Positions 1-9,249 of a stretch of 64,000 bases of DNA are shown one piece after another; position 1 is the first letter of the stretch; each line of letters begins with the position of its first letter. The stretch lies in contig CAVYBK010000006.1 in the NCBI GenBank assembly GCA_963766725.1, forward strand, positions 186,001 to 250,000, in the 5' to 3' direction. Position numbers and translations under genes: made by a program. The notes below the pieces were generated by a model, which saw nothing but the letters and a program-made list of their open reading frames with translations, did not search any database and was not told the origin of the DNA. Origin of the DNA: DATEOR01 sp963766725. GTDB lineage: Bacteria; Actinomycetota; Thermoleophilia; Gaiellales; Gaiellaceae.

Positions 1-350
1 GCACCGAGGACGGCTGCGTGACCGGCGTTCTCATCCGCAACGTCAAGACCGGCGAGGAGACCGAGCTCAAGACCGACGGGCTCTTCGTCGCCATCGGACA
101 CGACCCGAACACCGCGCTCTTCCGCGGGCAGCTCGACATGGACGACGCCGGCTACATCGTCACGAAGGGCAAGTCCACAGAGACCAACATCCCGGGCGTC
201 TTCGCAGCCGGAGACGTCCAGGATCACGTCTACCGGCAGGCGGTCACGGCCGCCGGGTCGGGGACGATGGCGGCGCTCGACGCAGAGCGCTGGCTGGCCG
301 CCCAGCACGGGCAGCCCGAGGCTGCGCTCGCGACGCCGCGCAACTGGTAG
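1..350 (+). CDS. trxB: Thioredoxin reductase, C-terminal part (truncated by window edge)
   Basis: C-terminal ~115 residues of an FAD/NADPH pyridine nucleotide-disulfide oxidoreductase; the reading frame is open to the first base of the window, so the start lies outside. Diagnostic end-of-protein features are visible: the IGHDPNTALF segment that follows the NADPH domain, and the second FAD-contact motif PGVFAAGDVQDHVYRQAVTA typical of thioredoxin reductases, followed by a GSGTMAALDAERWLA helix. The enzyme normally reduces thioredoxin with NADPH in the cytoplasm. The CxxC redox pair lies upstream and cannot be checked. The gene ends 13 bases before the PAS protein, so the two may be co-transcribed. 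Another member of the family (ferredoxin/flavodoxin reductase type) is possible but less likely given the AGDVQDHVYRQ motif. Confidence 0.9.
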   Translation, partial: TEDGCVTGVLIRNVKTGEETELKTDGLFVAIGHDPNTALFRGQLDMDDAGYIVTKGKSTETNIPGVFAAGDVQDHVYRQAVTAAGSGTMAALDAERWLAAQHGQPEAALATPRNW

Positions 351-363
351 TCCTTCCGAAGAC

Positions 364-813
364 GTGCCGTACTTCATCTGTCCCAACTGCCGGCGCAGGT
401 CGATCGACCACGACCGCCGCGAGGATCTCACGAACGAGGCCGTCGGCTGCGCGCACTGCGGCTTCGGCTTCCTCTTCGAGCTGCTCGACGACTACTACCC
501 CGCGCCGGGAACCGGATTCGTCGTCTGCGACCATGACCGGCGGATCCTCGCCGCCGGCCAGGGCGTCTTCGAGCTGACGGGCTACCGGGAGCAGGAGCTC
601 CTCGGCCGCGACGTCACGGAGGCGTTCTCGATCCAGACGCGAAACGGCGACGCCAACCCGGCCGAGGTTGCCGTCGAGTGGGGCGTGCGACAGCTCGGGA
701 AGAAGATCTCCGTCAAAACCCGCTCAGGCGTGACCAAGGAGATCACGGCCGACTACTTCCCGGCCTATGACGAGGACGGCGGCCTCCTCGTCGCGCTGAT
801 TCCCAAGGCCTAG
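364..813 (+). CDS. Zinc-ribbon plus PAS-domain signalling protein
   Basis: 149 residues starting at GTG. The N-terminus carries two Cys pairs, CPNC (about residues 6-9) and CAHC (about 29-32), consistent with a small zinc ribbon. From about residue 45 a PAS domain follows, with the usual opening (GFVVCDHDRRILAAGQG), the FELTGYREQELLGRDV helix region and a C-terminal strand. No kinase, cyclase or output domain is attached, so this is a stand-alone sensor or adaptor. Which ligand it senses is not visible. It lies 13 bases after trxB on the same strand, so a redox link is possible but is only inference. It converges on nth. Confidence 0.75.
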   Translation: MPYFICPNCRRRSIDHDRREDLTNEAVGCAHCGFGFLFELLDDYYPAPGTGFVVCDHDRRILAAGQGVFELTGYREQELLGRDVTEAFSIQTRNGDANPAEVAVEWGVRQLGKKISVKTRSGVTKEITADYFPAYDEDGGLLVALIPKA

Positions 814-819
814 GCCGAC

Positions 820-1488
820 TCAGACCCGGCTCGACGGGCAGAGGCCGTTCACCACGCACTCCGCGCACCGCGGCGCCCTTGCGATGCAGACGCGGCGCCC
901 GTGCCAGATGAGCAGGTGCGGGAAGCGCGCCCAGTCCTCGCGCGGAACGAGGCGCATGAGATCGCGCTCGATCTTCACGGGGTCGTCACGGCGTGTGAAG
1001 CCGAGCCGCTGCGAGAGCCGGCGGACATGCGTGTCGACCACGACGCCCTGCGTCGCACCGCGCTCGGCGGCCACGACATTCGCGGTCTTCCGCCCCACTC
1101 CGGGCAGGCGCACGAGATCCTCGATCCGAGTCGGCACCTGGCCGTCGTACTCCTCGATGAGGACTTTCATCGCGCCGCGTACGTTCCTCGCCTTCTGCCG
1201 GAAAGTCCCGGTCGGACGAAGGTCGGCCTCGAGCTCTTCCGGCGGCACGGCCAGGTAATCCTCAGGACGCTCGTACTTCTGGAAGAGCTTCTCCGTGACC
1301 CGGTTCACCGTCACGTCTGTGGTCTGCGCGGACAGCATCACCGAGACGAGGAGCTCGAGGTCGCTGCGGAAGCGGAGCGCGATGACCGCGTCGGGATGCG
1401 CCGCTGCCAGCCGTTCGATCACCGGCCGAACGCGCTCTCGCTTCGGCCCGACACGCTTCCTCGCTTCCTGGACGTAGCTGCGGTGCAC
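820..1488 (-). CDS. nth: Endonuclease III (base-excision DNA glycosylase/AP lyase)
   Basis: About 222 residues. The helix-hairpin-helix LPGVGRKTANVV contains the catalytic Lys, and the catalytic Asp lies in VVDTHVRRLSQRLG. The C-terminus has the [4Fe-4S] ligand pattern C-x6-C-x2-C-x5-C (CIARAPRC..C.....C). It removes oxidised pyrimidines and nicks the AP site. I place the start at a GTG that overlaps the addA stop by one base (TAGTG). An upstream in-frame extension would run into addA and is not needed for the fold. It is the last gene of the addB-addA-nth repair operon. Confidence 0.93.
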   Translation of the reverse strand: MHRSYVQEARKRVGPKRERVRPVIERLAAAHPDAVIALRFRSDLELLVSVMLSAQTTDVTVNRVTEKLFQKYERPEDYLAVPPEELEADLRPTGTFRQKARNVRGAMKVLIEEYDGQVPTRIEDLVRLPGVGRKTANVVAAERGATQGVVVDTHVRRLSQRLGFTRRDDPVKIERDLMRLVPREDWARFPHLLIWHGRRVCIARAPRCAECVVNGLCPSSRV

Positions 1489-4400
1489 TACGCAGCGGGC
1501 GCGGAAACCGCCGTCTGCGCGCCCGGCAGTCCCGGGCCCGCGCACACGACGTCGAGGGCGGGGCAGCCGGCGCAGGCGAACTCGCTCGGCGTCGGCCGGA
1601 AGTCGCCCTCGTGGATTGCCGCGATCGCGGCGGAGAGTTCCGCCTCGAGCGCAGGCACCTCGTCGCGGGCGAACGTGCGCCGCACAGCGTCCTCGGGCCG
1701 CTCGAGAAAGACGTAGGCGACCTCGACTTGATCGGCGCCCGCGCGGAACGCGGCCAACGCGTACACGAGCCGCTGCAGCGAATAGTCGTCCTCGAGCGCT
1801 TCCTCCGGGGTCAGGTCCTCGAGGCGGTTCGTCTTGTAATCGACGATGAGAGCCCGGTCGTCCCCGAGGCGGAAGAGATCGAAGCGCCCGTGGAGGAGGA
1901 CGCCGTCGTGCTCGAAGGCGAACGGGAGCTCCGGCTTCGGCTCGGCGCCGGTTCGAAGCTCGGCCGCGAGCGGCGAGGCATGCCAGGCGTCGACGAGCGA
2001 CGAGACGCGAGCGAGGTCCTCGGGAGTCGCGGCCGGATAGCGCGCGAGGACAAGATCTCCCGTCTCGGCGCCGGGAAGACCGTGCTCGAGAGCGACGTGG
2101 ACCGCATCGCCGATCTCGGTCGCGGCGAGCCCCTCGACGCCGGCGACGAGCCCGCCCGGCCCGGCCGTCCGCAGGCCGGCGAGGCGCTCGGCGTAGAAGC
2201 GGTACGAGCAGCGCCCGAACAGGGCAAGGGCGCTATAGGAGAGGCTGCGAATCCGGAAGGCGGGCGGCTCGGGAATCGGCGCGAGCGGCGGGAGCTCCGG
2301 CGCGGCGCGCGTCACGGCACCCTCGACCGCGGCGAAGAGCTCCAGCTGCGCGACCTCCGCCTCCTCCACCTCGGGCACACCGTTCTCGCGCCGGTCGACT
2401 CGCAGGAGGACGCGCGCACCCTCCCGCTCGAGCTCGACAGGTTCGCCCGACTCGAGGTCGGCCTCGAGGCGATCGAGGATCCAGCGGATCGGCGCCTTCG
2501 CGTCGCGCGTCGACGTCGGGTCGACGGCTCCGGACACGATCAGACGGTCGATCGCCCGGGTCATCGCCACGTAGTAGAGGCGGCGCGTCTCGGCCTCGTC
2601 CGCCGCGCGCTCCGCAGCCCGAAGCTCGTCGAAGCCCGAGGCGGCGTGGCGCTTCCCAGTCGAGGGGTCGACGACCTTGAAGCCGACCCGCCCGTCCGGC
2701 AGGCACAGGATCTCGTCGCGCACGGCGTGCTCGGGGTTCCGCCCCGCGTCGGCGACGACCACGACCTTGAACTCGAGGCCCTTCGCCGAGTGAATGGTCA
2801 GGAGCCGCACCGCATCGCCGCCCTCTTCCTCCGCGACAGCCTCCCCCTCGCGCGCGCCGGCGGCCTCCTGGTCGGCGACGAAGCGGAGGAAGCCTTCGAT
2901 GTCGGGACCGCGGAGCTCCTCGTACGAGCGCGCAAGCCGCGCGAGCTTGCGGAGGTTCGCGTAGCGGCGGCGGCCGTCCCACCGGGCGAGGACCGCGAGA
3001 TCGTAGTCGTGCTCGGAAATGATCCGCTCGCAGAGGCGTTCGAGGCCCGAATTGGCCGCGGCCCGCACCAGCCGGTCGTACCGCTGGCGGAAGGCCTCGA
3101 AGAGACGCCGGTCACGCGGGCCGACCTCGGCCGGGAGGTCGCGTTCCATCCCGGTGAAGAGCGGGCGCTTGCCGGCCGCGCGGCGCAAGAGGTAGAGCGC
3201 GTCGTTCGAGACGCCCACGAAGGGCGAGGCGAGGACGCTCACCAGGGCCTCGTCGTCGTAGCGGTTGAGGACGAGCCGGAGGTACATCTTCAGGTCGCCG
3301 ACCTGCTGCTGCCCGAAGTAGCCGCGCCCCGCCGCGCGGTACGTGGGCAGGCCTTCCACCCGCAGCGCTTCCTCGTACCGCTCCGCATCGGTGCCGGCCG
3401 CAAAGAGGAGCACGATGTCCCCCGGCGCCGCCTGCTCGGAGTCCACGAGCTCGCGCACGCGCCGGGCGACGTGCCGGGCCTCGGCGATGCGCCAGTGCGT
3501 ATCCCCCTCGCGGTAGCTCGCCTTGTCCGTGACGAGCAGCTCGACCGCAGGCCCGAAGATCGGGTCGGAGAAGCGGCCGGCCGCGACGAGCGGCTCGTAC
3601 TCCGAGCCGAACTCGGCGCCGAAGAGGTGGTTGACGACGTCCAGGACCTCGGGCCGCGAACGATAGTTCTCCGTCAGCGGCAAGACCCCGGCGCTCGCGG
3701 CGCGGCGCTCGCGGAAGACCTCGACGTCGGCGTGGCGGAAGCGATAGATGGACTGGAACTCGTCGCCGACGAAGAAGACCTCGTCGCCTGCCACCAGGTC
3801 GACCAGCTCGCACTGGAGGCGGTTCGTGTCCTGGAACTCGTCCACGAGGATCGAGCGGAAGCGCCAGCGCGCGTCGTCGCGGACCTTCTCGTTCAGCTGC
3901 AAAAGGGTGCGGGCTTGCAGCTGCAGGTCTTCGAAGTCGAGTGCCGACTCGCGAGCCTTCGCCTCGGCGTAGGCCGCGTCGAACTCACCCAGGATCTCCT
4001 CGAGGAGCGCGCGGTCGCGGGAGGCGATCTCGTCCAGAGCCGCCTGCTCGACCGCGGCCAGGGCCTCGCCGAAGGAGGCGAAGCGCTCCCGCTCCTCCCC
4101 GCCCACGCGGAGATCGGAGAGATCGAGGAGGTCCTCAGCCGGGGGAACGGGGTCGAGCAGCTGCAGGGCGTCCTCGACCTGCGCGCGGCCGGGGAGGGAC
4201 TCCTCAGTGACGCGCAGCGTGATCTCCGCGACCTCGCTCAGCTCGGCGACGCGTGCGGCGAGCGACGAGACGGGCTCACCCGGGAGCGCGAGCGGCCGCC
4301 CGGCCGAGCGCAGGCGGTCATGGACGCTCGTGAGCATCCCGCGCAGCCCCTCCGCCCCGTACGTGGCGAGGAGGCGCACTCGCTCGGGCCCGCCCGTCTC

Positions 4401-4811
4401 GACGTAGCGGGCGAGTGCCTCCGCGAATGCCTCCGAGCGCAGGACCGCGGACTGGCTCTCGTCGAGCACACGGAAGCGTGGGTCGAGGCCGGCCTCGAAC
4501 GGATGCGCGCGCAGCAGGCGGTGGCAGAAGCCGTGGATCGTCGAGATCCAGCCGCCGTCGAGGTCGCGTGCGAGATCGTGGCGCTCGGCCTCCACGAGCC
4601 GCTCCCGGATCCGCGTGCGCAGCTCGCCGGCCGCACGCTCCGTGTACGTGATGACGAGGACGTTGTCGATGCCCAGCCCGCGCTCGCAGACGGCCTTCAC
4701 GAACCGCTCGACGAGCACCGTCGTCTTGCCCGTCCCGGCGCCGGCCGAGACGAAGACCACGCCCGGCTCCTCGATCGCCGCGACCTGCTGGTCGGAGGGA
4801 GTCGTCCTCAC
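1488..4811 (-). CDS. addA: AddA-type helicase-nuclease subunit (UvrD/RecB family)
   Basis: About 1107 residues. The N-terminal superfamily 1 helicase shows Walker A (SAGAGTGKTTVL), motif II (LVDEFQDTNRLQ), motif III (FVGDEFQSIYRFRHAD) and a C-terminal helicase half (TIHSAKGLEFKVV; YVAMTRAIDRLIV). A PD-(D/E)xK nuclease lies at about residues 860-1090, with GRFDLF and IVDYKTNRL supplying the Asp and Lys. A Cys after ALALFGR and a C-terminal C-x2-C-x6-C could hold an Fe-S cluster, as in AddB or AdnA. With AddB it would resect double-strand breaks for RecA loading. The chosen start is a GTG overlapping the addB stop (GTGA). A longer reading to 4859 would overlap addB by 52 bases. Confidence 0.9.
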   Translation of the reverse strand: MRTTPSDQQVAAIEEPGVVFVSAGAGTGKTTVLVERFVKAVCERGLGIDNVLVITYTERAAGELRTRIRERLVEAERHDLARDLDGGWISTIHGFCHRLLRAHPFEAGLDPRFRVLDESQSAVLRSEAFAEALARYVETGGPERVRLLATYGAEGLRGMLTSVHDRLRSAGRPLALPGEPVSSLAARVAELSEVAEITLRVTEESLPGRAQVEDALQLLDPVPPAEDLLDLSDLRVGGEERERFASFGEALAAVEQAALDEIASRDRALLEEILGEFDAAYAEAKARESALDFEDLQLQARTLLQLNEKVRDDARWRFRSILVDEFQDTNRLQCELVDLVAGDEVFFVGDEFQSIYRFRHADVEVFRERRAASAGVLPLTENYRSRPEVLDVVNHLFGAEFGSEYEPLVAAGRFSDPIFGPAVELLVTDKASYREGDTHWRIAEARHVARRVRELVDSEQAAPGDIVLLFAAGTDAERYEEALRVEGLPTYRAAGRGYFGQQQVGDLKMYLRLVLNRYDDEALVSVLASPFVGVSNDALYLLRRAAGKRPLFTGMERDLPAEVGPRDRRLFEAFRQRYDRLVRAAANSGLERLCERIISEHDYDLAVLARWDGRRRYANLRKLARLARSYEELRGPDIEGFLRFVADQEAAGAREGEAVAEEEGGDAVRLLTIHSAKGLEFKVVVVADAGRNPEHAVRDEILCLPDGRVGFKVVDPSTGKRHAASGFDELRAAERAADEAETRRLYYVAMTRAIDRLIVSGAVDPTSTRDAKAPIRWILDRLEADLESGEPVELEREGARVLLRVDRRENGVPEVEEAEVAQLELFAAVEGAVTRAAPELPPLAPIPEPPAFRIRSLSYSALALFGRCSYRFYAERLAGLRTAGPGGLVAGVEGLAATEIGDAVHVALEHGLPGAETGDLVLARYPAATPEDLARVSSLVDAWHASPLAAELRTGAEPKPELPFAFEHDGVLLHGRFDLFRLGDDRALIVDYKTNRLEDLTPEEALEDDYSLQRLVYALAAFRAGADQVEVAYVFLERPEDAVRRTFARDEVPALEAELSAAIAAIHEGDFRPTPSEFACAGCPALDVVCAGPGLPGAQTAVSAPAA

Positions 4812-7738
4812 GAGTGCCGGATCCTGCACATCGTCCAGAGGGAGCACCAGCGCGGGCACTCTCCTCCCCGCGGATCGGTGCGAACGTCACCCGCGTGCAT
4901 CCGGTCGACCGCGCGCCGGGCGCGGGCCTGCGCCTCGTCGACCTGGTGCCAGAAGTCGTCCTCGGAAACGTAGTCCGGCCGCTTCAGCCCGGGCACCGCG
5001 TCCTCGCGCGCGTCGGCGCGGACGAGGCCGCGGGCCTCCCTCGTCCCAGTGAGGCCACGGTAGATGCCGCCGAGCGGCTCCATGCCGACGAGATCGCGAA
5101 GCGCGAGGATGTAGAGCGGGATCTGGAGCTTCTCCTCGGTCTCGATATCGCGGGCGCCGTACGCCCGGCCGAGCTTGTAGTCCTGGACGATGCCGCGTGC
5201 GCTGAAGGGGTCGGCGTCGATCCGGTCGATCTTCCCGGAGACGGTGAAGCCGCCGAGCTCGAGGCCGCGCTGGAGCTCGACCGGGGCAGAGCTCGTCCCG
5301 AACCCGACCTCGAAGCGGCGCGGCACGAGCGGGAGGCCGAGCTCGAGCTCCTGCTTGACGAAGTGCTCGAGGTCGCGCGCAAGGGTCTCCTCGAGCTCGA
5401 GCCGCTCGAGGTCGGTGATGTCGAGCCGGACGCCGCCGGCGATCGCCTCGACCAGGCATTCGCGCAGGAAGACGAGGGTCTCGTCCAGGCGGTCGGCCTC
5501 GACAGCGTCCGTTCCGAGGCGCTTCGGCAGCCCGCTGTAAAAGCGGTAGAGCGTCTGGTGCGCAATGCCGCCGCGCACGCGCGCGTCCAGAACAGCGTCG
5601 ATCTCCTTCGGGGCGATCACCCGCTCGAAGAACCACATGGACGAGCAATCGAGGAAGCGCTCGAGCTCCGTCACGGAGAAGCGGGCTCGCTGCGCGAGCT
5701 CCTCGACGACGAGCGGGTGGGCGAGTGTCGTCTGGCGGTCGAACGCGGCCAGCGCGCGCTCGATCCTCCGCTCCCAGCCGTTGGCCAGCGCGAGCGCGCG
5801 GGCCTCGTCCTCGTCCGTGGCCGCGATGGCAGCGGCCGCGCGAAGCCGCTCGCGCTCCGTCGGGCCGCGCTCGAGCTCCCACGAAAGGCTCGACAGCGGA
5901 CGCTTCTTCGTCGCGAGCGCGACGTCGGCCGGGTCGAACCGCGAGCGCACCTCCTCGTAGAAGGGGCTCGGCTCCTGCGGGCGGCCGTCGTCGTCTGCGG
6001 CCTCGCGCACGAGCAGGAGCTGCCGCCAGGCGCGGGTGCAGGCCGTGTAGAAGAGGTAGCGCTCGCGGGCGAGCGGGTCCGGCCGTACGAGCCGCCGGCC
6101 CTTCCCGGCCGCCTCGAGCTCGCGCCGCGTCTCGTCCGGCAGGAAGGGCGTCTCGGTCGAGCGCCGCGGGAAGACTCCCTCCTCGAGGCCGAGGATGAAG
6201 ACCGCCTGCCAGCGCCTCGTCCGCGCGCGCATGAGATCGACAACAGCCACCCGGCCGGGCTCTGCGGTGCCGCCGATCCGTACCTGCGCCCGCTCGAGCG
6301 CCGAGACGATCTGCTCCGGCGAGCTCTCTCCTTCGAGCTTGCGCCAGCCTTCGAGCTCGTCGAGAAGGCCGAGCGCCGCCTCGTGAGCCCGCAGGTCGAT
6401 CCGCGACGTCTCGCCGACCGGCGGCGACTCGAGCCCGTAGGCGGCCGTGATCATCCGGCGGACGAGCGCACGCGCGACGCCGAGCGGATCCTCCTCTCCC
6501 TGCAGCTCGAGCAGGGCGGGCACCGAGTGGCCGAGGAGCCGCTCGGCTTCCTCCACGACGCGACCCGGGTCCTTGATCCCGCGCCCGCGGAGCCTCCCCT
6601 CGACGAAGTCGGCGCGGGTGCGTGCGAGGCCGGAGAACCGAGAACGGAGGAACGTGAACAGGTCGCGGCGGCCTCCACCGAGCCAGGCGAAGCGCAGCAG
6701 CCCGAGAAGCGCTGTCCCGAACGGCGTCCGCCTGAGCGAGAGCCGCCCCTCGTAGGAATAGGGAATCCCGAGGGAGCCGAACGCGGTCTCGAGCGGCGAG
6801 CGGACCCGGTCGAGGCTGGGCACCACGACGGCGATCTCGTCGGCGGGCATGCCTCCGCGGATGAGCGTGAGGATCTCCTCGCCCGCGAGTTCGAGGGAAG
6901 CGCGCGCTCCTGCGGCTTCGAGGAAGCGGACGGCGCCTTCGAGCGGCGGCGGATCGGTGCGCCGCTCCTCGAAGAGCGTGCGCTCCAGGTGGGCGAGCGC
7001 GGGGCTGTCGTACCACTCCTGTGGCGCGAGCGACTCGACGTCGTCGCCGGCGAGACGCGCCAGGTCGTCGGCCGTGCGCTGGAGCGAGCCGAAGGCCGGG
7101 CGCAGGGGCTCGTAGGGAAGCGAAACGACGACATCCGCGCGTCCGGCGAGCGCCTCGAGCAGCCGCCACTGCGCACCCGTGAGATCCTCGAACCCGTAGG
7201 CGAAGACCGGCTGCGAGCCCCAGGCGCCGAACTCGCCCGCGACCAGGTCGGCGGCGCGCGCGCGTGCCAGCTCGCGATCCCAGAGCTCGAGGCGGTCGAG
7301 CTCCGCCCGGTAACCCCGGTACAGATCGGCGAGCTGCCCGTCCAGGTCGCCGGGCTCGAGCAGCGCCGCTTCAAGGTCGGCGACGGCGGACCCGAGAGCG
7401 TCGGCAAACCCGGGGTACCGCGACGACGGAGCGAGCCCGTTCAGGCCGGTCGCGGAAACGACACGGGCGAGCAGAAGCGACCGCTGCGCATCGGTGACCT
7501 GAGGGCGCGAGGCAGCGCCCGCGTTCTGCCGGACGCGCCTGAAAAGGTCGTCGAACGTCCCGATCGTCCCGCCAAGAAGGGCGGGGCGGCGCGCCAGCAG
7601 ATCGTGCTCCACCCGGTTGACGTCCGCCCGGTTCGGAACAATCAGAAACGGGTCTCGGTCGAGGGTTTCGAGATAACGATCGAGCAGACGCGCGACTTTG
7701 CCCGCGTTCGCGGGGCCCACCAGGAGAGCCAGCGCCAT
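4808..7738 (-). CDS. addB: AddB-like helicase-nuclease subunit (PD-(D/E)xK nuclease)
   Basis: 976 residues, the partner of AddA. The N-terminus has a weak Walker A (GPANAGKV), as in AddB proteins whose motor is reduced or inactive. UvrD-like segments continue through the middle (RVAVVDLMRARTRRW; FILGLEEGVFPRRS). The C-terminal ~280 residues form a RecB-type nuclease with GKIDRIDADP and VQDYKLGRAY. One Cys lies in FSVTELERFLDCS and a C-x3-C-x5-C cluster sits at the extreme C-terminus, matching the Fe-S staple of AddB/Cas4 nucleases. It starts at ATG 7 bases after a TAGAAT -10 box, suggesting a leaderless mRNA. First gene of addB-addA-nth. Confidence 0.88.
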   Translation of the reverse strand: MALALLVGPANAGKVARLLDRYLETLDRDPFLIVPNRADVNRVEHDLLARRPALLGGTIGTFDDLFRRVRQNAGAASRPQVTDAQRSLLLARVVSATGLNGLAPSSRYPGFADALGSAVADLEAALLEPGDLDGQLADLYRGYRAELDRLELWDRELARARAADLVAGEFGAWGSQPVFAYGFEDLTGAQWRLLEALAGRADVVVSLPYEPLRPAFGSLQRTADDLARLAGDDVESLAPQEWYDSPALAHLERTLFEERRTDPPPLEGAVRFLEAAGARASLELAGEEILTLIRGGMPADEIAVVVPSLDRVRSPLETAFGSLGIPYSYEGRLSLRRTPFGTALLGLLRFAWLGGGRRDLFTFLRSRFSGLARTRADFVEGRLRGRGIKDPGRVVEEAERLLGHSVPALLELQGEEDPLGVARALVRRMITAAYGLESPPVGETSRIDLRAHEAALGLLDELEGWRKLEGESSPEQIVSALERAQVRIGGTAEPGRVAVVDLMRARTRRWQAVFILGLEEGVFPRRSTETPFLPDETRRELEAAGKGRRLVRPDPLARERYLFYTACTRAWRQLLLVREAADDDGRPQEPSPFYEEVRSRFDPADVALATKKRPLSSLSWELERGPTERERLRAAAAIAATDEDEARALALANGWERRIERALAAFDRQTTLAHPLVVEELAQRARFSVTELERFLDCSSMWFFERVIAPKEIDAVLDARVRGGIAHQTLYRFYSGLPKRLGTDAVEADRLDETLVFLRECLVEAIAGGVRLDITDLERLELEETLARDLEHFVKQELELGLPLVPRRFEVGFGTSSAPVELQRGLELGGFTVSGKIDRIDADPFSARGIVQDYKLGRAYGARDIETEEKLQIPLYILALRDLVGMEPLGGIYRGLTGTREARGLVRADAREDAVPGLKRPDYVSEDDFWHQVDEAQARARRAVDRMHAGDVRTDPRGGECPRWCSLWTMCRIRHS

Positions 7739-7745
7739 CTGCTCG

Positions 7746-7751
7746 ATTCTA
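7746..7751 (-). promoter_or_regulatory. Putative -10 box (TAGAAT) of addB
   Basis: TAGAAT reads on the minus strand 7 bases before the addB ATG. A TANNNT hexamer at this distance puts the transcription start at or next to the start codon, the usual geometry of leaderless actinobacterial mRNAs. No clear -35 was identified. Confidence 0.5.
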
Positions 7752-7819
7752 GACGTCTGCCCGGCGGCCCCCGACCACCGGGCAGTGCGCTCGTCGAGCC
7801 GTTTTTCGGCGAGAAATCT

Positions 7820-8014
7820 CTACGCGGCGGACTTCGGCCTGCGGCCGCGGCGAGCCGCGGCCCGGCCCGGCATCTTCCCCGCACAGTCGTCGCAGAGATC
7901 CGCGGCCTTGGCGCCCCTGCGCGCGTCCGTGTACGTCACCCGCATTCCGGCGCCCTTGCCCTCGCCGACTTCCTTGCCGCAGTTGTCGCACACGAGAATG
8001 GTTTTTCGAGCCAA
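7820..8014 (-). CDS. Small zinc-ribbon protein with basic C-terminus
   Basis: 64 residues, TTG start with GGAGGA just upstream (spacing short, 3-4 bases). Two CxxC pairs (CDNC near residue 9 and CDDC near residue 41) predict one zinc-ribbon fold. The tail is very basic and ends in GRRPKSAA, resembling the AT-hook-like GRP tails of small actinobacterial nucleoid proteins. A nucleic-acid binding role is inference. It stands alone between the beta-helix gene (53 bases upstream) and addB (68 bases downstream). Confidence 0.7.
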   Translation of the reverse strand: MARKTILVCDNCGKEVGEGKGAGMRVTYTDARRGAKAADLCDDCAGKMPGRAAARRGRRPKSAA

Positions 8015-8067
8015 TGTTCCTCCAGAGATCGATGTTCGGCTGTGCGGATGCTAGCGAAAAGCGTCCG

Positions 8068-9249
8068 CTATTCCTCAGCCGATATTTCTGCTCCGAGGAC
8101 CGCATCCGTTCCGCCCGGACTATTCGAAACGTGATTGTCCCCGATTACCGCTTTCGCGCCGTAATGCGCGAGGATCGCGAACCCCATTCGCGTCTTGTCG
8201 CCGGACGCATCATCGGGGCGAATCCCGTCAACACTATTGTCATCGATCTCACATTCGGAATAGTCGCCGCAGAAGATGCCGACGCCGAGCGAATCGCTCA
8301 CATCGTTTCCCTCCACCACGGCCATCGACATCTCCGTAAGCGTGAGAGCCCGGAGCGACGTACCGCTGACCCGGTTGTCGCTGACTCGGGCATGGGCGAA
8401 ATGGGTGACGATCCCCTCACGACCGCCGACGACGGTGCAGTCCTCGACGATGCTCGGGGCGAGATCGAAGCCGAACGAGATGTCGATGCCCTGGGCGTAG
8501 TCGCCGGCAGGCGAATGGACGAGGCAATTCCGGATCGAGACGGACGACCGGCGCACATGAATGCCGTCGAGCTTCGCGCCAGAGATCCGCACGTGATCGA
8601 GCGTGACGTTGTGCGCGTCGTCGACCTCGATTCCGTTCTCGCCGCCGACCACCGTTACGTTCCGGATGGTGACATTGTCCGCGGTCACGACGATTCCCCC
8701 ACGCACGACCGCCCCGGGATCGCCGACGAGATTCTGCGCCCGATCGAGCACGAGAGGCCCGTCGTGGATCCCGGCCGAGAGCCGCACGGTCGGCGGCTGC
8801 ATCGCGAGGGCGACTCCGCCGAAGAGCGCGAGGGACGCGAGCACGAGAACAGCGACCGCGAGACCGGCGCGTCCAAGCTCCCCGCCGTCATCGCCGTACG
8901 ACAGGCGGAGGTACGGAAGGAGAGCATGCGTGAGTATCTGGGCGAGGATCCAGGAGCCCGCGAAGAAGGCGAGCGCGACGAAGAGCGGCGCCGAGATCCC
9001 GAGCACATAGACGATGGCCATGATCGCCGCGAGCTCTGCTGCCGCGAGCGGCAGCGCGAGCCAACCGGGTTGGTAGTCGAGCCGTCGGTCGAGGACGACG
9101 TCGAATGCCAGGCCGACGCCGATCATCGTCCCCGCGAGGGCGAGCGGCCACCACTCGGTGACCACCGCGGCAAGCCCGCAGGCCGCGAGGAGCGGCGCGA
9201 GCGCGGCCGCGAGGCGCGACTCGATCCGGCCTCTCAGCGTGAACGACAC
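8068..9249 (-). CDS. Membrane protein with C-terminal right-handed beta-helix
   Basis: About 393 residues. The first ~160 residues contain several hydrophobic segments (e.g. LAAALAPLLAACGLAAVV; LAIVYVLGISAPLF-type helices; a final AGLAVAVLVLASLALFG). From about residue 170 the protein switches to short strand-turn repeats (NVTIRNVTVVGGENGIEV; NVTLDHVRISG; DGIHVRRSSVSIRNC), the pattern of parallel beta-helix (NosD/pectate-lyase-like) domains. Those domains usually bind or cleave polysaccharide. The start is a GTG that overlaps the upstream FAD gene by 16 bases. It closes the carbohydrate operon, so a role at the cell surface with a glycan is plausible. No catalytic residues were recognised. 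Confidence 0.75.
   Translation of the reverse strand: MSFTLRGRIESRLAAALAPLLAACGLAAVVTEWWPLALAGTMIGVGLAFDVVLDRRLDYQPGWLALPLAAAELAAIMAIVYVLGISAPLFVALAFFAGSWILAQILTHALLPYLRLSYGDDGGELGRAGLAVAVLVLASLALFGGVALAMQPPTVRLSAGIHDGPLVLDRAQNLVGDPGAVVRGGIVVTADNVTIRNVTVVGGENGIEVDDAHNVTLDHVRISGAKLDGIHVRRSSVSIRNCLVHSPAGDYAQGIDISFGFDLAPSIVEDCTVVGGREGIVTHFAHARVSDNRVSGTSLRALTLTEMSMAVVEGNDVSDSLGVGIFCGDYSECEIDDNSVDGIRPDDASGDKTRMGFAILAHYGAKAVIGDNHVSNSPGGTDAVLGAEISAEE

Noticed and set aside
1611..4973. Very long plus-strand frame opposite addA
   Set aside because: Shadow of the GC-rich addA/addB codons; Arg/Glu/Leu-rich without domains. The same applies to the frames opposite addB (4814-8134) and the phosphatase (26147-28648).
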